The notes: generated from the letters alone by a model not told the origin. DNA of 64,000 nt from Serripes groenlandicus (GCA_031761405.1 JASEVX010000007.1:57481914-57545913); one strand, 5' to 3'; positions 40,312 through 52,075 are shown, counted from the first letter of the stretch. Made by a program: numbers and translations.

Positions 40312-42262
40312 GCAAAATATGAAAAATACGATATATTTATGAGTATTTAGTGTTGAAAACGGATGATAATCTAAAAGGACTAAACATTAAATGAGTTTTT
40401 GTTGTTAGAAATGAATGATATATTAATAATCTAAATGAACCTACTTTAAATGAGTATTTACAAAGAACTAATAACACCTTTTTTTTCTTTGGTATTTATT
40501 GTTGGATGACAAGATATATATATGTAAAAGAGCTTAATCTAAATAGGTATGTATTGTTTTAAACAAATGATATGTTAATATAAAAGAACTTACTTCAAAT
40601 TGGTACTTATAAACTGTTGAAAACGCACGCTATATTTTAATTAAAATAACCTTACTTTAAATGAATATTTAGTGTTGAAAACGAACTATATACTAACATA
40701 AAAGAAATTACTTTTAGTAATTATGTTTTGTTCAAATTATGAATAAAAAAGAACTTGATAAGGAGGAGCATGTACTGTTGGAAACAAGTGATATGAATCT
40801 TAAAGACTTATTTTAAATGTGTATGCATTGTTAGAAGCGAATGATATTTGAATCTTAAAGAACTTTTTTCAAATGTGTATTTATTGTTAAAGGCGAATGA
40901 TATATGCATCTTACAGAACTAATTTTTAATTAGTACTTATTGTAAGAAATGAATGATATATGAATCTAAACAAACTTACTTCAAATGTGTATTTATTGTT
41001 AAAGTCGACTGATATATTAATATAAAAGAACTTACAAAGAATTGGTACTTTTTGAACTTACTTCAAATGTATATTTATTGTTAAAGTCGACTGATATATT
41101 AATATAAAAGAACTTACAAAGAATTGGTACTTTTTGTAAGAAATGAATGCTATATGAATCTAAAAGAATTTACTTAAAATGTGTATTTAGTGTTGGAAAC
41201 GAAAATAACTTCCATTAAATCAGTTGTCAGTGTTGAAAACGAATGATATATTAATCTTAAAGAACTTACTTTAAGTAAGAAATGAATGCTATATGAATCT
41301 AAAAGAATTTACTTAAAATGTGTATTTAGTGTTGGAAACGAAAAGAACTTCCATTAAATCAGTTGTCAGTGTTGAAAACGAATGATATATTAATCTTAAA
41401 GAACTTACTTTAAATGTGTATTTATTGTTAAAGACGAATCAGATATTAAGCTAAAAGAACTTACTTTAAATTAGTACTTATTGTAAGAAATGAATGCTAT
41501 ATGAATCTAAAAGAACTTACTTTAAATGTGTATTTAGTGTTGGAAACGAAAAGAACTTCCATTAAATCAGTTTGTAATGTTGAAAACGAATGATATATTA
41601 ATCTAAAAGAACTAACTATAAATGTTTATTTAAATCAGTATTCAGTGTTGAAAACGAATGATATGTTAATCTTAAATAATTTACTTTAAATGTGTATTTA
41701 GTCTTGAAAACGAATAATATAATAATCTAAAAGAACTTACTTCAAATGTGTATTTATTGTTAAAAGCGGATGCTATTTTAATCTTAAAGAAACTGATTTT
41801 AATATGTATTTAGTGTTGAAAACGAATGATATATTAATCTCAAAGAACTTACTTCAAATGTGTATATATTGTTAAAAACGGATGATATGTTAATCTTAAA
41901 GAACTAACTTTAAATTGGTACTTATTGTAAGAAATGAATGCTATATGAATCTAAAAGAACTTACTTTAAATGTGTATTTAGTGTTGGAAACGAAAAGAAC
42001 TTCCATTAAATCAGTTTTCAGTGTTGAAAACGAACAATATTTTAATCTTAACGATCTTTCTTTGAATGTGTATTTAAATCAGCATTCAGTGTTGAAAACG
42101 AATGAAATGTTAACCTTAAAGAACTTACTTCAAATGTGTATATATTGTAAAAAAGAAGGATATATTAATTTAAAAGAACTTACTTTAAATTAGTATTTAG
42201 TGTTGAAAACGATCGATATATTATTCTTAAAAAACTTAATTAAAATTTGTATTTTAGTGTGG
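40312..42262. repeat. 56-bp degenerate tandem array, about 34 units
   Basis: The unit is GAATGATATATTAATCTAAA, AGAACTTACTTTAAATGTGT, ATTTAGTGTTGAAAAC. Two sub-lineages differ in the last part (GTGTTGGAAACGAAAAGAAC versus TTATTGTTAAAGACGAA) and alternate in blocks; e.g. the block starting at 41150 recurs at about 41287. AAAAGAACTTACTT is the most constant core. Confidence 0.93.
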
Positions 42263-42372
42263 AAAAATAATGATAAACGTATTTTAATCTAAAAAAAATT
42301 ATATAAAGAGGTGTTTGTAGCATTTATACAGCGTGTATACAATAGGCTAGATGTTGGGGGAAACAGTCGACT

Positions 42373-42605
42373 TTTACCCTGTCTCTCATATGACAATTCT
42401 GCAGCAGATCGACTTCGAACATATTTAGTCAAAAAATAGAAATTCTCTATAACTGAATTGATAACCTATGACTAAAAAGTGAAGAACATTGTGACAAAAG
42501 GAGAAATTGCTCGTTTCGAGCAATTTCTTCTTTTGTCACTATGTTTTCAAAAAGCCGTCTACTGCATAGGCGTCAGAAAGCGTCTATATGAGGGAAAAGG
42601 GTTAA
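42373..42605. mobile_element. Family A MITE, full length, reverse orientation
   Basis: TTTA-CCCTGTCTCTCATATG to GAGGGAAAAGGGTTAA. Hairpin AATTGCTCGTTTCGAGCAATT, perfect. Confidence 0.87.
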
Positions 42606-43034
42606 CGTATATATATACCTTGTGAATATTACAACAAAAATAAAGTTGAGAATTTAAAATCAAAGAAAGTATCGCACGTTATGAAAAAAAAATAAGTAAC
42701 TTACAATCAAGATGTAGCGGAGTCTTCCGTCTCGAAAGTCGAAATACGTTTTAAAACACTGAATATATGAATAGTGTGAAATAAACGGAGTAAATGATGG
42801 TGAACGTGCGCGCCTAGTTTCTTTTACAAATTTTCTTTTTTTTCACCGAAAATTGCGATGTTTGAAGTTAGTAAAAAGAAAATTAACTTGGTGGCCATAC
42901 ACAAATAAAACATGAGAAAATGTTATGTTTATTACCATAATGAATGATAAAAAAGGACGGAGTCTGTGTGAATGACAGACGGACTTCGAGAACACACCCT
43001 TTGCTTACTTAATCCACCCAATGGTAAACGTGAA
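42606..43034. other. Unique stretch, nothing recognised
   Basis: No recognised feature. Confidence 0.4.
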
Positions 43035-43150
43035 TTACGACACCTCTGCAGCAGACGATTTTTTTTTTAGTTTTAAAAATGTCATGGGAATAGGAGAAAT
43101 TGATTAAATAAGAGAAATACCTGATTTTCCCACAATTTTACTTCTTAACT
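43035..43150. mobile_element. Family A fragment, diverged
   Basis: ACACCTCTGCAGCAGACGAT, AGGAGAAATTGATTAAATAA and TTTTCCCACAATTTTACTT. Both termini are lost. Confidence 0.55.
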
Positions 43151-43184
43151 ACAAGCAACCTTACGAGGTATTCATTTGAAAGAT

Positions 43185-43419
43185 TTAACCCTTTCCCTCA
43201 TACGAAAATTCTGCAGCAGACGACATATTTGAACATATTTTGTCAAAAACAATAGAAAATCTCAATAATTGAATGGATAACCTATGACTAAAAGTCGTAA
43301 ACATTGTGGCAAATGGAGAAATTGCTCGTTTTGAGCAATTTCTTCTTTTGTCACTATGTTTTCAAAAAGCCGTCTGCTGCAGAGGCCTCAGAAAGCGTCT
43401 ATATGAGGGAAAGGGTTAA
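43185..43419. mobile_element. Family A MITE, full length, reverse orientation
   Basis: TTAACCCTTTCCCTCATACG to GAGGGAAAGGGTTAA. Hairpin AATTGCTCGTTTTGAGCAATT. Confidence 0.9.
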
Positions 43420-43587
43420 ACAACTGTTTGTCGAACCGTAAACAAATATGGTATATATAGTTTTTAACTATCAGCAATTTACCTTTTTTCCTAATGTTTT
43501 AAAAAGTCACGAGTTGCAGACGAATCATATGACGGCCATATTGATCAGCGAAATGATTAATCAACGATCTGCCTGCTTTTGTAACTT

Positions 43588-43815
43588 TTTACCGTTTTCC
43601 CACTTACAACAGTTCTGCAGCAGACGACTTTGAAAACGTCAAGACAAAAATATGGAATATCTCTATAAATAAATGTATTACTCTTGAATAGATATGAAAA
43701 CATAAAGGCAAAATGAAAAATTATCATTATGAGCAAGTTCGATCTTTGCAAAATGTTTTCAGAAGTCGTCTGCGGCAGAGACGTCAGAAATCGTCTGCAT
43801 GTGGGAAAGGGTTAA
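43588..43815. mobile_element. Family A MITE, full length, diverged
   Basis: TTTA-CCGTTTTCCCACTTAC to GTGGGAAAGGGTTAA. CTGCAGCAGACGACTTTGAA and GTCGTCTGCGGCAGAGACG. The hairpin is decayed (AATTATCATTATGAGCAAG). Confidence 0.82.
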
Positions 43816-44734
43816 GTTGCGGCCACTGGGGCCGTTACGTCGTGCGGTGGCCATATTGGAATGCCCATGGTGAGTGACCAAGGAATCAAGTCTGAGAGGG
43901 ATACCACCATTACAGACACGTTTCTGGTCCTATTTCCTGCCTTTATAGCCCGCTTTGACAAGGTTTGTGATTTTGGGAAATTCCATGTGCAATGTAGTTC
44001 TCTTTCTAAGCAAGGCTAAACAAATCCTGTCAATTGCATGTCAAATGTATTTTCCTTTAATTATTTACCTTAACCACGCAGCCGTAACTATACGTTATTC
44101 TTTTATTAAACGAAAACGAATTATGTATGCATGTGTGTGTTCGTATTGACAATTGCAATTATGAATATAATCTTTTCAGAATAAGTCACTTTTGTATAAG
44201 AAATATTCTATTCATACCGTAATGAAAAGTAAAAATGTGGACAAGATAAATACACATTTTCTTTAGGTATGATATAACTTAACTTGCATGCATTTGAAGA
44301 AGAAAAATAAACCCTAAACACACCATTCTTCAAACGTATTTTAGAGTGAAAATTGGGCGGCGCATTGCGAGAACCAATTACAAGGTATTTGTGACAGTTG
44401 TAGATCTACTAGATCAGCCAGTGCATTCGCACAGTTTGAGTTGGCTCTGCACCTTTCGCCAACATGGTAGGTAACACATTTCTGTTAAGTAGTATCCATT
44501 TGAATACTTTAACATGAATGCGTAGGCAGGTCTTTTTAAATACGCTGAGTAGAGGTTCTGTTTCAAATATACTTTGTCATGATTTTATTTTGCCGATGAA
44601 TATCCATTCTATGGCTTGGAGTTTAGTTGGCGCAATAAATCTTACCAAACGTCTTTCGTATTAAGCCTTTCGATACTAAATTCTAAAATAGTCTTGTCCA
44701 GCTCAGCATTTTTGGAAGATTCCATATCCAATTC
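43816..44734. other. Unique stretch
   Basis: No repeat recognised. GGGCCGTTACGTCGTGCGGTGG near 43825-43855 is locally GC-rich. No convincing frame. Confidence 0.35.
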
Positions 44735-44872
44735 TATGAATATCAAGATAAAAGTGTTCAGTTGAACAGCCAACAGTATTGAGCCTGTTCAGACGGCGCG
44801 GATGCGACTGCTGGACTAGCTCTATACTGTTGGCACATGCTTCACAACATCGGTTGCAGAAGTCAAATAGTT
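44735..44872. repeat. Family K dispersed repeat, copy 2
   Basis: GAATATCAAGATAAAAGTGT, CAGTATTGAGCCTGTTCAGA, CTCTATACTGTTGGCACATG and GCAGAAGTCAAATAG align with 24306-24438 in the same orientation. A 66-codon reverse frame spans it but is not conserved in copy 1. Confidence 0.65.
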
Positions 44873-44982
44873 CTAAATATCTACGCATCTGCATCCCAAA
44901 CATTGGGCCAATCCATTCACTAGTTAATAGTAGTTATACATAATTACGTGCATTAGAACTTGCAATCATTTTTAGGACATAT

Positions 44983-45387
44983 GAGCTGTCCAAAAAGATT
45001 TTGTTTTGTTTTTTGTTTGGAGTTTAACGCCGCTTTCAACAGCTTTGGTCATATCACGGCGGTCAGTGCACCTACCCATGTTTTCCTGGCTTTCCCACAC
45101 CAGTACTTACACAACATTCTTTCGAAGCCATGTCCAAAAAGATAACCAACATTGTTGACTCTGCGTAAATTATCGACCCGGATCAGCCTATGCATGCCGC
45201 TCAGGCTTACCCGGACAGGCACTTTTCGCCTCCTGTGGATTTTCTGTTTCAGGAATCATGACTCTATACCGCTATCCCCCTGAGACGGAATGTGTCGGCC
45301 CGGATTAGCCTGCGCAGACTGCGCAGGCTGATCTGGGTCGATACATTACGCATAGTCCATACTGTTGGTTTTCTCGTGGAACGGCTC
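44983..45387. mobile_element. Family E element interrupted by an F SINE
   Basis: The left terminus GAGCTGTCCAAAAAGAT is at 44983-44999. The element resumes at TGTCCAAAAAGATAACCAAC (45131) and continues to TTTCTCGTGGAACGGCTC at 45387. The middle hairpin GCCTGCGCAGACTGCGCAGG is perfect. Confidence 0.92.
45000..45130 (-). mobile_element. Family F SINE fragment with 13-bp target-site duplication
   Basis: GGAGTTTAACGCCGCTTTCA, GGTCATATCACGGCGGTCAG, CACACCAGTACTTACACAAC. It is flanked on both sides by TGTCCAAAAAGAT (44987-44999 and 45131-45143), the hallmark of target-primed retrotransposition. The tRNA-like head is missing, as in a 5'-truncated SINE. Confidence 0.92.
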
Positions 45388-47470
45388 ATATGTATTTCGG
45401 TGAATTAATGACAAGGATGTACATGTATGCGTTTTGCATGTAGAGATCCCTGAAACAAATACTCGTCAAAAATCAATCTAGGTGACGAAGAATACAGATT
45501 ATTATTGGCGAATGTGATACGAATCACGTAAGCCTTGGAAACGCAGGTTTAACGCATAATTATGTAAACTGTTTCTTTCGTCTTAAAACATAAAGAAAAA
45601 TGCTATACTTTTTTACCGCAATCATTTGAATCGTGAGAATAACGAAAAGGCATTTAAATGAAAACAATTGATGTTTAAATGATGCTGTTTTATCAAACGT
45701 CGTCTGTTCGCCTTGTCAATCAGACGAACCCTTTGATCCTTTATGCAATATTAAAACAATTCATAAAAACAACTTTATACAATGCTATACAAAGTCTTCA
45801 AAATCAAACACATCTTTTACACTGTTTTTAAAATCTAAAATAGATGTTCAACAACACGTATGTTTTTTACCACAGACGCGATATTCCAGAAAGTCAACCT
45901 CTACTGCCTATTTGACTGAAGACAAAATCGAAAATTCGAGCGAAAAAAAAAAGGAAAACGAAATAGGCGTTTTTTTGTATGTGTGAGTAATGATGGGTTA
46001 CTCACTTGGGGAAATAGCTTTCAAACAGTTTTAAAGAATCAAAATCGTGTCCTTTCTTCCGCGAAATAATTGTAAGAAATACGTTATTTGTTTTCTCTGT
46101 CGAATGTTTAAAAGCTGGTGAATAATGAAACTTCCAATGTGAATAATGGTTTAACTACAACACATAGGCGTTGTCACAATGCAAAGTAGTGAAAGTCTCG
46201 TGTAATGCAAGCGCACACAATAAACGTTAAACTTGAAGAGACTTGCAAACGTCTTGGTGCATGGTCAGTCTACGCATGTGCACATTCTGACTTAAGCCTT
46301 TACTGTCAGCAAATATGCAATAGAGCCAAAAATGTAAATTTGGACAAAGAATTAAAAGTGTAACTAAACCGCATCTAGCGTTCAACTAAATTCGACGTCA
46401 TGTGAAGAAAACAAATAAACACATTATGTTTTATAAGTGTTTAAGTTAGCTGAACGTGTTGCTGGTTTCACGCAAAGGTATTTTAAAGTTTTGCCTTAAA
46501 TTAGATGCACCAAGTTCTCGTTTAGGCTGACGTGGATTATTTTGATATTATCAATGATTTGGTCGGAAAGGTATTTCCATATGTCTAATTCATTGAGATT
46601 CTCAAATGCCTAGTAATTGGAGACATCGGTCAGTTATCTCCCTTTAATACTCTCTACATCTAGCTAGGTCCTATCATTTGGTTTCCTCTGTTTTTATCAT
46701 TGGTTTCTTTGCACTGGATGGTGCACTTATAATTGCATTTTCTTGGCCAACTGTTATTAGATTGATTAGTAATTCCACATTTGTTTTCTTTAAACACTGC
46801 TATGTAAATTTTCTCTTTTGAATCATCACTTTAATTAACACATTTATGATTTAAGTGTACAGAGCAATTGCAATATCTCATTGCGAAATAGCGATAAAGA
46901 CAAAGGATTCCAACTAAAAGGACCTACCAACTATTTGGTCTTCCTTGGTCTTTATCTGACAAGGGAGATAATATAATTATCACTAATGTCCCTCATTGTA
47001 CAGTCTATAAAGGTAACATGTATGGATTCAATTAGTTTTCAAATCATGACGCTTATTGAGGCACAGACATTTCGGCATAATAAGACATTTTTCGTGACGA
47101 GTGATTTCTACGTTTGTCGAAATATTTCATCTTTATTTAATAATCATATTTTGATTTCTAGAGGTTTTACGTATGTCCTCTAGATGTTTTTAACGTAGCC
47201 TGTTGGAGATTTGCTGCATGTTGGACATTTTTTAAATCAAACATGTATATACACGTAATAGAATTTACATAACATTTACATAGACATGTACGGTAATAAA
47301 TACATTTTTTTGTAAAAATAAAACCTTACCCTTTTCAGACAATTACGTCGTTTATAGTAGAGGATTCACCGTGTTGTTGTTTTTTTGGAGAGGCGTCAAA
47401 TGTCGTCTGTATGAGGGAAAGCATCAAAGCGACTGCCGTGTTCAATATTGATTGGATTCGTAAGCCTGAC
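45388..47470. other. Largest repeat-poor interval
   Basis: About 2.1 kb without a recognised repeat family. The inverted pair TTATCTCCCTTTAAT (46634) and AAGGGAGATAATAT (46969) could mark an unrecognised element of about 0.35 kb. No convincing coding exon. If regulatory DNA is present in the window, this is a reasonable place to look. Confidence 0.35.
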
Positions 47471-47472
47471 TA

Positions 47473-48180
47473 CAGTTGACTTGCGATAACTCGAACACTT
47501 GATAATTCGAACACTTGATAATTCGAAAAAAATCGTTTAATTCGAAAATAAAATCCTGGAGCCGATCTGTCTCATGAAAACAACGTAGCAGCAGTTTTCA
47601 TAATTGTTCGAATTCAAACGTGTTCGTATTTATAAGATTATTTTCAGTTGTTACGAGATTACACGAACATCACATACTTCGAATATATCGCTTAACTCGA
47701 ACAAAGTCCTGGTGCAGAGTTGTGTTATTAACCCTTCCCCTCATATGACAATTCTGCAGCAGACGACTTCGAACATATTTTGTCAAAACATAGAAAATCT
47801 CTTTAATTGCATGGATAACCTATGACTAAAAGTGGAAAACATTGTGTCAAAAGCAGAAATTGCTCGTTTTGTGCATTTTTTTCTTTTGTCACTATGTTTT
47901 CAAAAAGCCGACTGCTGCAGAGGCGTCAGAAAGCGTCTATATGAGGGAAAGGGTTAAAACAGCGTTGAAGAAGCCCTGATTGCTCAGACGAGCAATCAGA
48001 ACTGCTTCTACACTAATTTTATATGATTTTGTCACTGGTTTGCTTTTCATGATAAACATTTTTAGGTATAAATGAATTACAAACCTGACAAATAAATAAG
48101 TGACTTTATCATAAATCGAGGAATTCCTCGACGTGTAATATCTGGGTCCATTTCGACTTCGAGTTATCGCGAGTTCGCCG
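47473..48180. mobile_element. Pogo-like (Tc1/mariner) non-autonomous element, TA target
   Basis: Left end CAGTTGACTTGCGATAACTC, right end GAGTTATCGCGAGTTCGCCG, complementary at most of about 22 positions and flanked by TA (47471-47472 and 48181-48182). Internal repeats of AACTTGATAATTCGAA type continue inside the left end. The CGATAACTCGAA terminus is characteristic of Tigger/pogo elements. No transposase frame remains. A family A MITE is nested at 47728-47956. Confidence 0.75.
47728..47956. mobile_element. Family A MITE nested in the pogo-like element
   Basis: TTAACCCTTCCCCTCATATG to GAGGGAAAGGGTTAA. Hairpin AATTGCTCGTTTTGTGCATTT, imperfect. TTAA at both ends. Confidence 0.9.
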
Positions 48181-48200
48181 TATTATCTATTTACTAATTG

Positions 48201-48470
48201 ACGCCTATGTGGTGGTGTAGTGGTAGAACGTCCGTCTCATGTGCGGAGGGTCACTGGTTCGATTCCCGGTCGGTTTATACCAAATACCTTAAACGTGGTA
48301 GTAATGGCTGCCATCCGTGGCGCTCAGGGTTGCGGTGTTATCATAACGACTGACTGGCTGGTGTTAGGATATATGGAGCAGACGTACTGGTGACTTACCC
48401 AGGAAACGTCATGATAAAACTGAAAATTATGTTAAAAGCGACTTAAAACACCAAACAGTCAGTCAATTAG
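48201..48470 (+). mobile_element. Family H SINE, full length
   Basis: Head GTGGTGTAGTGGTAGAACG with box A and CTGGTTCGATTCCCGGTC with box B, junction GGTTTATACCAAA, body CATAACGACTGACTGGCTGG, TGTTAGGATATATGGAGCAG, end AAAGCGACTTAAAACACC. Starts 20 bp after the pogo-like element. Confidence 0.9.
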
Positions 48471-48724
48471 TTAGCTAGTAGACGTGTGACGGGCCCATTG
48501 ACAGAATTATAACGAACCATTCTTGCATCGTATCAGTCGACTGTGAAACTATAACAGGGAGACGAATTACCACGTAACGTCAAATTGCCTTTGTTCGCCT
48601 TAATGATAATTTGGTGGTAATTCAGGTTCGCATTGGGGTCATTCTACTCTTAATTCAGTTTTCATGGGAATTCGTGATGACACAAAATGTTACTGGTTTA
48701 TAATATGTGTACTTGTATTTACTT

Positions 48725-48827
48725 TTAACTCTTTCAGCGCCAAATTGTTTTGAGTAGACTCTTCCATGTTCAAAAGTCGGCTCCCTCTATTTGTCATGTT
48801 ATAAGACTTTGACGCTGAAAGAGTTAA
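48725..48827. mobile_element. Family D MITE, internally deleted (103 bp)
   Basis: TTAACTCTTTCAGCGCC to GACGCTGAAAGAGTTAA with GTAGACTCTTCCATGTTCAA between. The central hairpin half is missing, yet both termini are intact. Confidence 0.88.
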
Positions 48828-48866
48828 AAAAACGACGACAACACAAACTTGTTTGGAATGATAATT

Positions 48867-49128
48867 GAGCCGTCCCGTGAGAAAACCAACATTATGGCCT
48901 CTGCGTAATGTATCGTCCCAGATCAGCCTGCGCAATCCGCGAAGACTGATCCGGGCCGATACATTCCGTCTCAGGGGGATAGAGGTATAGAGTAATGATT
49001 CCTGAAACAGAAAATCCACAGTATGCGAAATGTGTCTATCCGGGTAAGCCTGCGCGGCATGCTCAGGCTGGTCCGTGCCGATACTTTACGCAGAGTCCAC
49101 AATGTTAGTTTTTCTCGCGAGACGGCTC
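48867..49128. mobile_element. Family E element, full length
   Basis: GAGCCGTCCCGTGAGAAAAC to TTTCTCGCGAGACGGCTC. Middle ATTCCGTCTCAGGGGGATAG. Hairpin halves GCCTGCGCAATCCGCGAAGA are imperfect. Confidence 0.9.
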
Positions 49129-49240
49129 ATATTTGCAACGTTGCAAAGCTCCATCTCAAAATCAGAGTCAAACTTTCAGGAGTTCTCGTGTGAGGCGACA
49201 TATGGCCCCTAGTTGGTTGCTCATCTTTAAACTGAAATGA

Positions 49241-49456
49241 TTAACCTTTTCTCAACAAATCTGCAGCAGATGACTTTGAAAGCATCTAGGCAAAAATATA
49301 GATACCTTCTTTAAATGAAAGAATATTAATTAAATATAGTAAAACACATTGTGACAAAAGCGAAAATTGCTCTTTAGCTTTAGCTTTTGCCACAGTTTTG
49401 CATATGCCGTCTTCTGCAAATGCGTTAGAAAGCGTCTATATGTGGGAAAGGGTAAA
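49241..49456. mobile_element. Family A MITE, diverged
   Basis: TTAACCTTTTCTCAACAAAT to GTGGGAAAGGGTAAA. The hairpin is largely deleted (AAAATTGCTCTTTAGC). Confidence 0.8.
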
Positions 49457-49466
49457 ACTGCAGGTA

Positions 49467-50012
49467 TTTACCTTTTCGCAACAAATCTGCAGCAGACTGC
49501 TTTGAAAACGTCTGCACGTTAGTAATGACAAATCTCTAAAAATTAATTGTTTTATTCAAGTCAAAGTCAAACTTTTTTTTTTATTAACGAAAATCAAAAC
49601 CAAATGTTGTATAGCCTTGACAGGCGGACATATATAGTACATAGTGTATTGTGTGGAAGACAGTGGTGCAGAGGTAGAGCGTCGGCCTCTTGTATCAAAG
49701 GTCCCAAGTTTGAGTCCCGTGATGAGCGGGTCCTGACTTTGGTATATCTCCACACAAACGGCGCGAGTACTGGTTAAGTCTCCAGTAGACATTGAGCGTG
49801 ATTAATATCATCTGAAAGCTTGTTTCGCAATCGTTGTAAAATAAATAAGTTTAAACTAATTTTAAACTACATTGTGTATTACATATAATTGAAAACATTG
49901 TGCTAAATGCAGAAATTACTCTGTATGTGTAATTTCTTCTCATATCACACTCTTTCCAAGAGTCGTCTGTTGGTGTTTCGTCCAAATGCGTCTGTAAGTG
50001 GGAAAGGGTTAA
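49467..50012. mobile_element. Family A MITE split by a SINE-like insertion
   Basis: The left half TTTACCTTTTCGCAACAAAT and CTGCAGCAGACTGCTTTGAA runs to about 49560. The right half, from AATTGAAAACATTGTGCTAA at about 49880, contains hairpin AATTACTCTGTATGTGTAATT and ends GTGGGAAAGGGTTAA. Confidence 0.8.
49655..49780 (+). mobile_element. tRNA-derived SINE head inside a family A copy
   Basis: GTGGTGCAGAGGTAGAGCGT (box A-like) and CCAAGTTTGAGTCCCGTGAT (box B-like GTTTGAGTCCC). The body differs from F and H. The upstream poly(T) and downstream boundary at about 49875 define the approximate insert limits; no clear target duplication was found. Confidence 0.6.
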
Positions 50013-50670
50013 ACGAAGTGCTACAATAGTTCGGTGCTCAAACATGCATTAGTTGTTCCGTAAATGAAATGATATGCAATTGTCTTGTTATAATGTTCAG
50101 ATAGTCAAGTATTACAACAATAAATTTGACCACTTTCAAAGCACAAGACTTGTTTTTATTTGTTTGGAACAAACAAATTAAGTAGCTGCAATTCTGAAGC
50201 CGTTCGTCTTATTTAAAATTCCATGAATTTCATACGCGTGAAAGTAGTACTCAATACTTGCTCTTACTTTTCAAATGTATCACGATTTTTGAAATAATGA
50301 TATATTTATATCGTCTTTGTTTTCTTATGTGGTTCTTATATTCAAAGAGAATTACGAAATAAAATGAAATATTGTATTTTAAAACATGAATGCGGAGAGA
50401 TTTATAAATCTCAATGAGTGAACTGCTACAGGGAGAACTATTTCCGATTTAAGCTCCAGATACGGTATTTGAATTTTCAATCACGCATTGAAAATGTAGA
50501 TAAAAACAGAATTGAAAATATTTTCTTTGTGCCTTGTCGGCCATATAAATATAGTATAAAGAATTAAAAAAACAAATATGTGCGTCATAAAATGCATTTA
50601 AAATGAGATTAACACATTTGCAGAGAAATCGTGATCGTCGAATTCTATTTATAAATACAACGGTATGGGG
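50013..50670. other. AT-rich unique stretch, nothing recognised
   Basis: No recognised features. Confidence 0.4.
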
Positions 50671-50689
50671 GGAGGGTCTAAAGTGCGGA

Positions 50690-50772
50690 CGCGATATGCG
50701 GACAAATACATTATAGAGGGAAAATGCGGACAAATGCAATATAGAGGGAAAATGCCGACGCAATAGAATATA
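50690..50772. repeat. Short tandem repeat of about 30 bp
   Basis: ATGCGGACAAATACATTATA, GAGGGAAAATGCGGACAAAT and GAGGGAAAATGCCGACGCAA give about three units. Confidence 0.8.
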
Positions 50773-51034
50773 GAGCAAATCTGCGGACGCTATGATTTGT
50801 TGTAAAAAATGTTTAATTAAAGATGGGCAACTGTGTATAATTTGTTACATATGATCATATCCGGGGTTTTCTTTGAAAATATATAATGTGTTTGATTGCT
50901 TTTATCAGTGATATAGAATAAACCAAAAATCGAGATCATGCTGAAATGGAATCTCTTTGTAAAGTGTTTTAACGACTTTCCTCTTTATATCATATCTATA
51001 GATATCAATAAAGAGAATTGATGGATTGATTTTC

Positions 51035-51112
51035 CGACAAGTAAATGTCTTTTGACGCATCTGCAGCGGACGAAATTTGAGAACATTGCAAGAATAGAAT
51101 AGGTTGCTAGTA
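51035..51112. mobile_element. Family A left-half fragment
   Basis: ACGCATCTGCAGCGGACGAA and ATTTGAGAACATTGCAAGAA. Both termini are lost. Confidence 0.55.
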
Positions 51113-51457
51113 ACTAGCCATAGGTTTTGCTTCAATTATATCCTCTCCTTTACACTCGATTGAAGGGTCATGAGTTCTAGTTATTGTTGGGCCTCTTCAT
51201 TTTCTACTTTGTAACTTTCAACAGTTTTCCATGTGCCATACTACGAGGCAAATGATCCATGCAACATTCTATTCTGTAGGGTACTTGGAAGGGGCAGAAC
51301 AATTTAAATAACAAATAAACAATAAGTATATATATATATACAACACTTTAAATCTTAATTTATTTCTAGTAATTATATATATATGCAACTATAATACTAA
51401 TCTATAACAAATAAGTTAAATGTTTTTTTCTTGCTATGTAAACAGTAAAAAGCAACA

Positions 51458-51520
51458 TATATTGAAAACATTGTGGGAAAAGGAAAATTTGCTTATTTAA
51501 ACAATTTCTTAATTCCAATA
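51458..51520. mobile_element. Family A central fragment
   Basis: TGAAAACATTGTGGGAAAAG followed by AATTTGCTTATTTAAACAAT. Weak. Confidence 0.4.
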
Positions 51521-51528
51521 ACCTTTCT

Positions 51529-52005
51529 TTACCGTCGTATAAACCAAATTTGTATTTGAAGGCTGTTATAAGTAAAAAACTTAAATGTTGCCAATTTAAT
51601 CACATATCTTATCATTATAATAGCCAAATAATTAACAAAAGTTACAATCAAAGTCCGCATCTGTTGTCGAAATATCCACAGGTGCATTAACACAAGATTT
51701 GTGAAACCAATTTGTGCATATATCACATTGTACCATGACGGTATCGACACATCCCGGCAAGTTACAAATACATACATGTATATGATAGGTTTATTGGGAA
51801 AAGGGGTTACATTTATAATTTGTTTGGAATGACACTCGTAAACAATGGTAATTAACAGTGTATGGTCACGCATCCTTAATTGATTTGGCAAGCTTAAACA
51901 CCCTTTAAAGGAAACAGCGGCCAGCTTAGGTGTATACTGTAGAGTAAAATTCGGACGGCACAGGTATTGGTTTTCTCTGGAGCATTTAATCCTTTTATAA
52001 TGCAT
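51529..52005 (-). CDS. Longest repeat-free open frame, uncharacterised
   Basis: 158 codons on the minus strand, starting MHYKRIKCSRENQYLCRPNF. It falls outside the recognised repeats. Composition is rich in Ile, Tyr, Thr and Phe, with hydrophobic stretches in the C-terminal half (around residues 105-135) that could be membrane segments or simply reflect AT-rich codons. No domain recognised. No initiation or splice evidence favours it. Confidence 0.15.
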   Translation of the reverse strand: MHYKRIKCSRENQYLCRPNFTLQYTPKLAAVSFKGCLSLPNQLRMRDHTLLITIVYECHSKQIINVTPFPNKPIIYMYVFVTCRDVSIPSWYNVIYAQIGFTNLVLMHLWIFRQQMRTLIVTFVNYLAIIMIRYVIKLATFKFFTYNSLQIQIWFIRR

Positions 52006-52075
52006 GATTTCAATTACTCTTTCATTTGGATAGATGTTTCTCTTTTAGCTCACCTCAGCACGAAGTAAATAACCA

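Noticed and set aside
46260..46305. Second NRF-1-like site (CTACGCATGTGCACA)
   Set aside because: It departs from the consensus in both half-sites and no initiation frame is nearby.
50449..50778. 109-codon reverse frame
   Set aside because: The first third lies in the 30-bp short tandem repeat and the rest is AT-rich with no motif.
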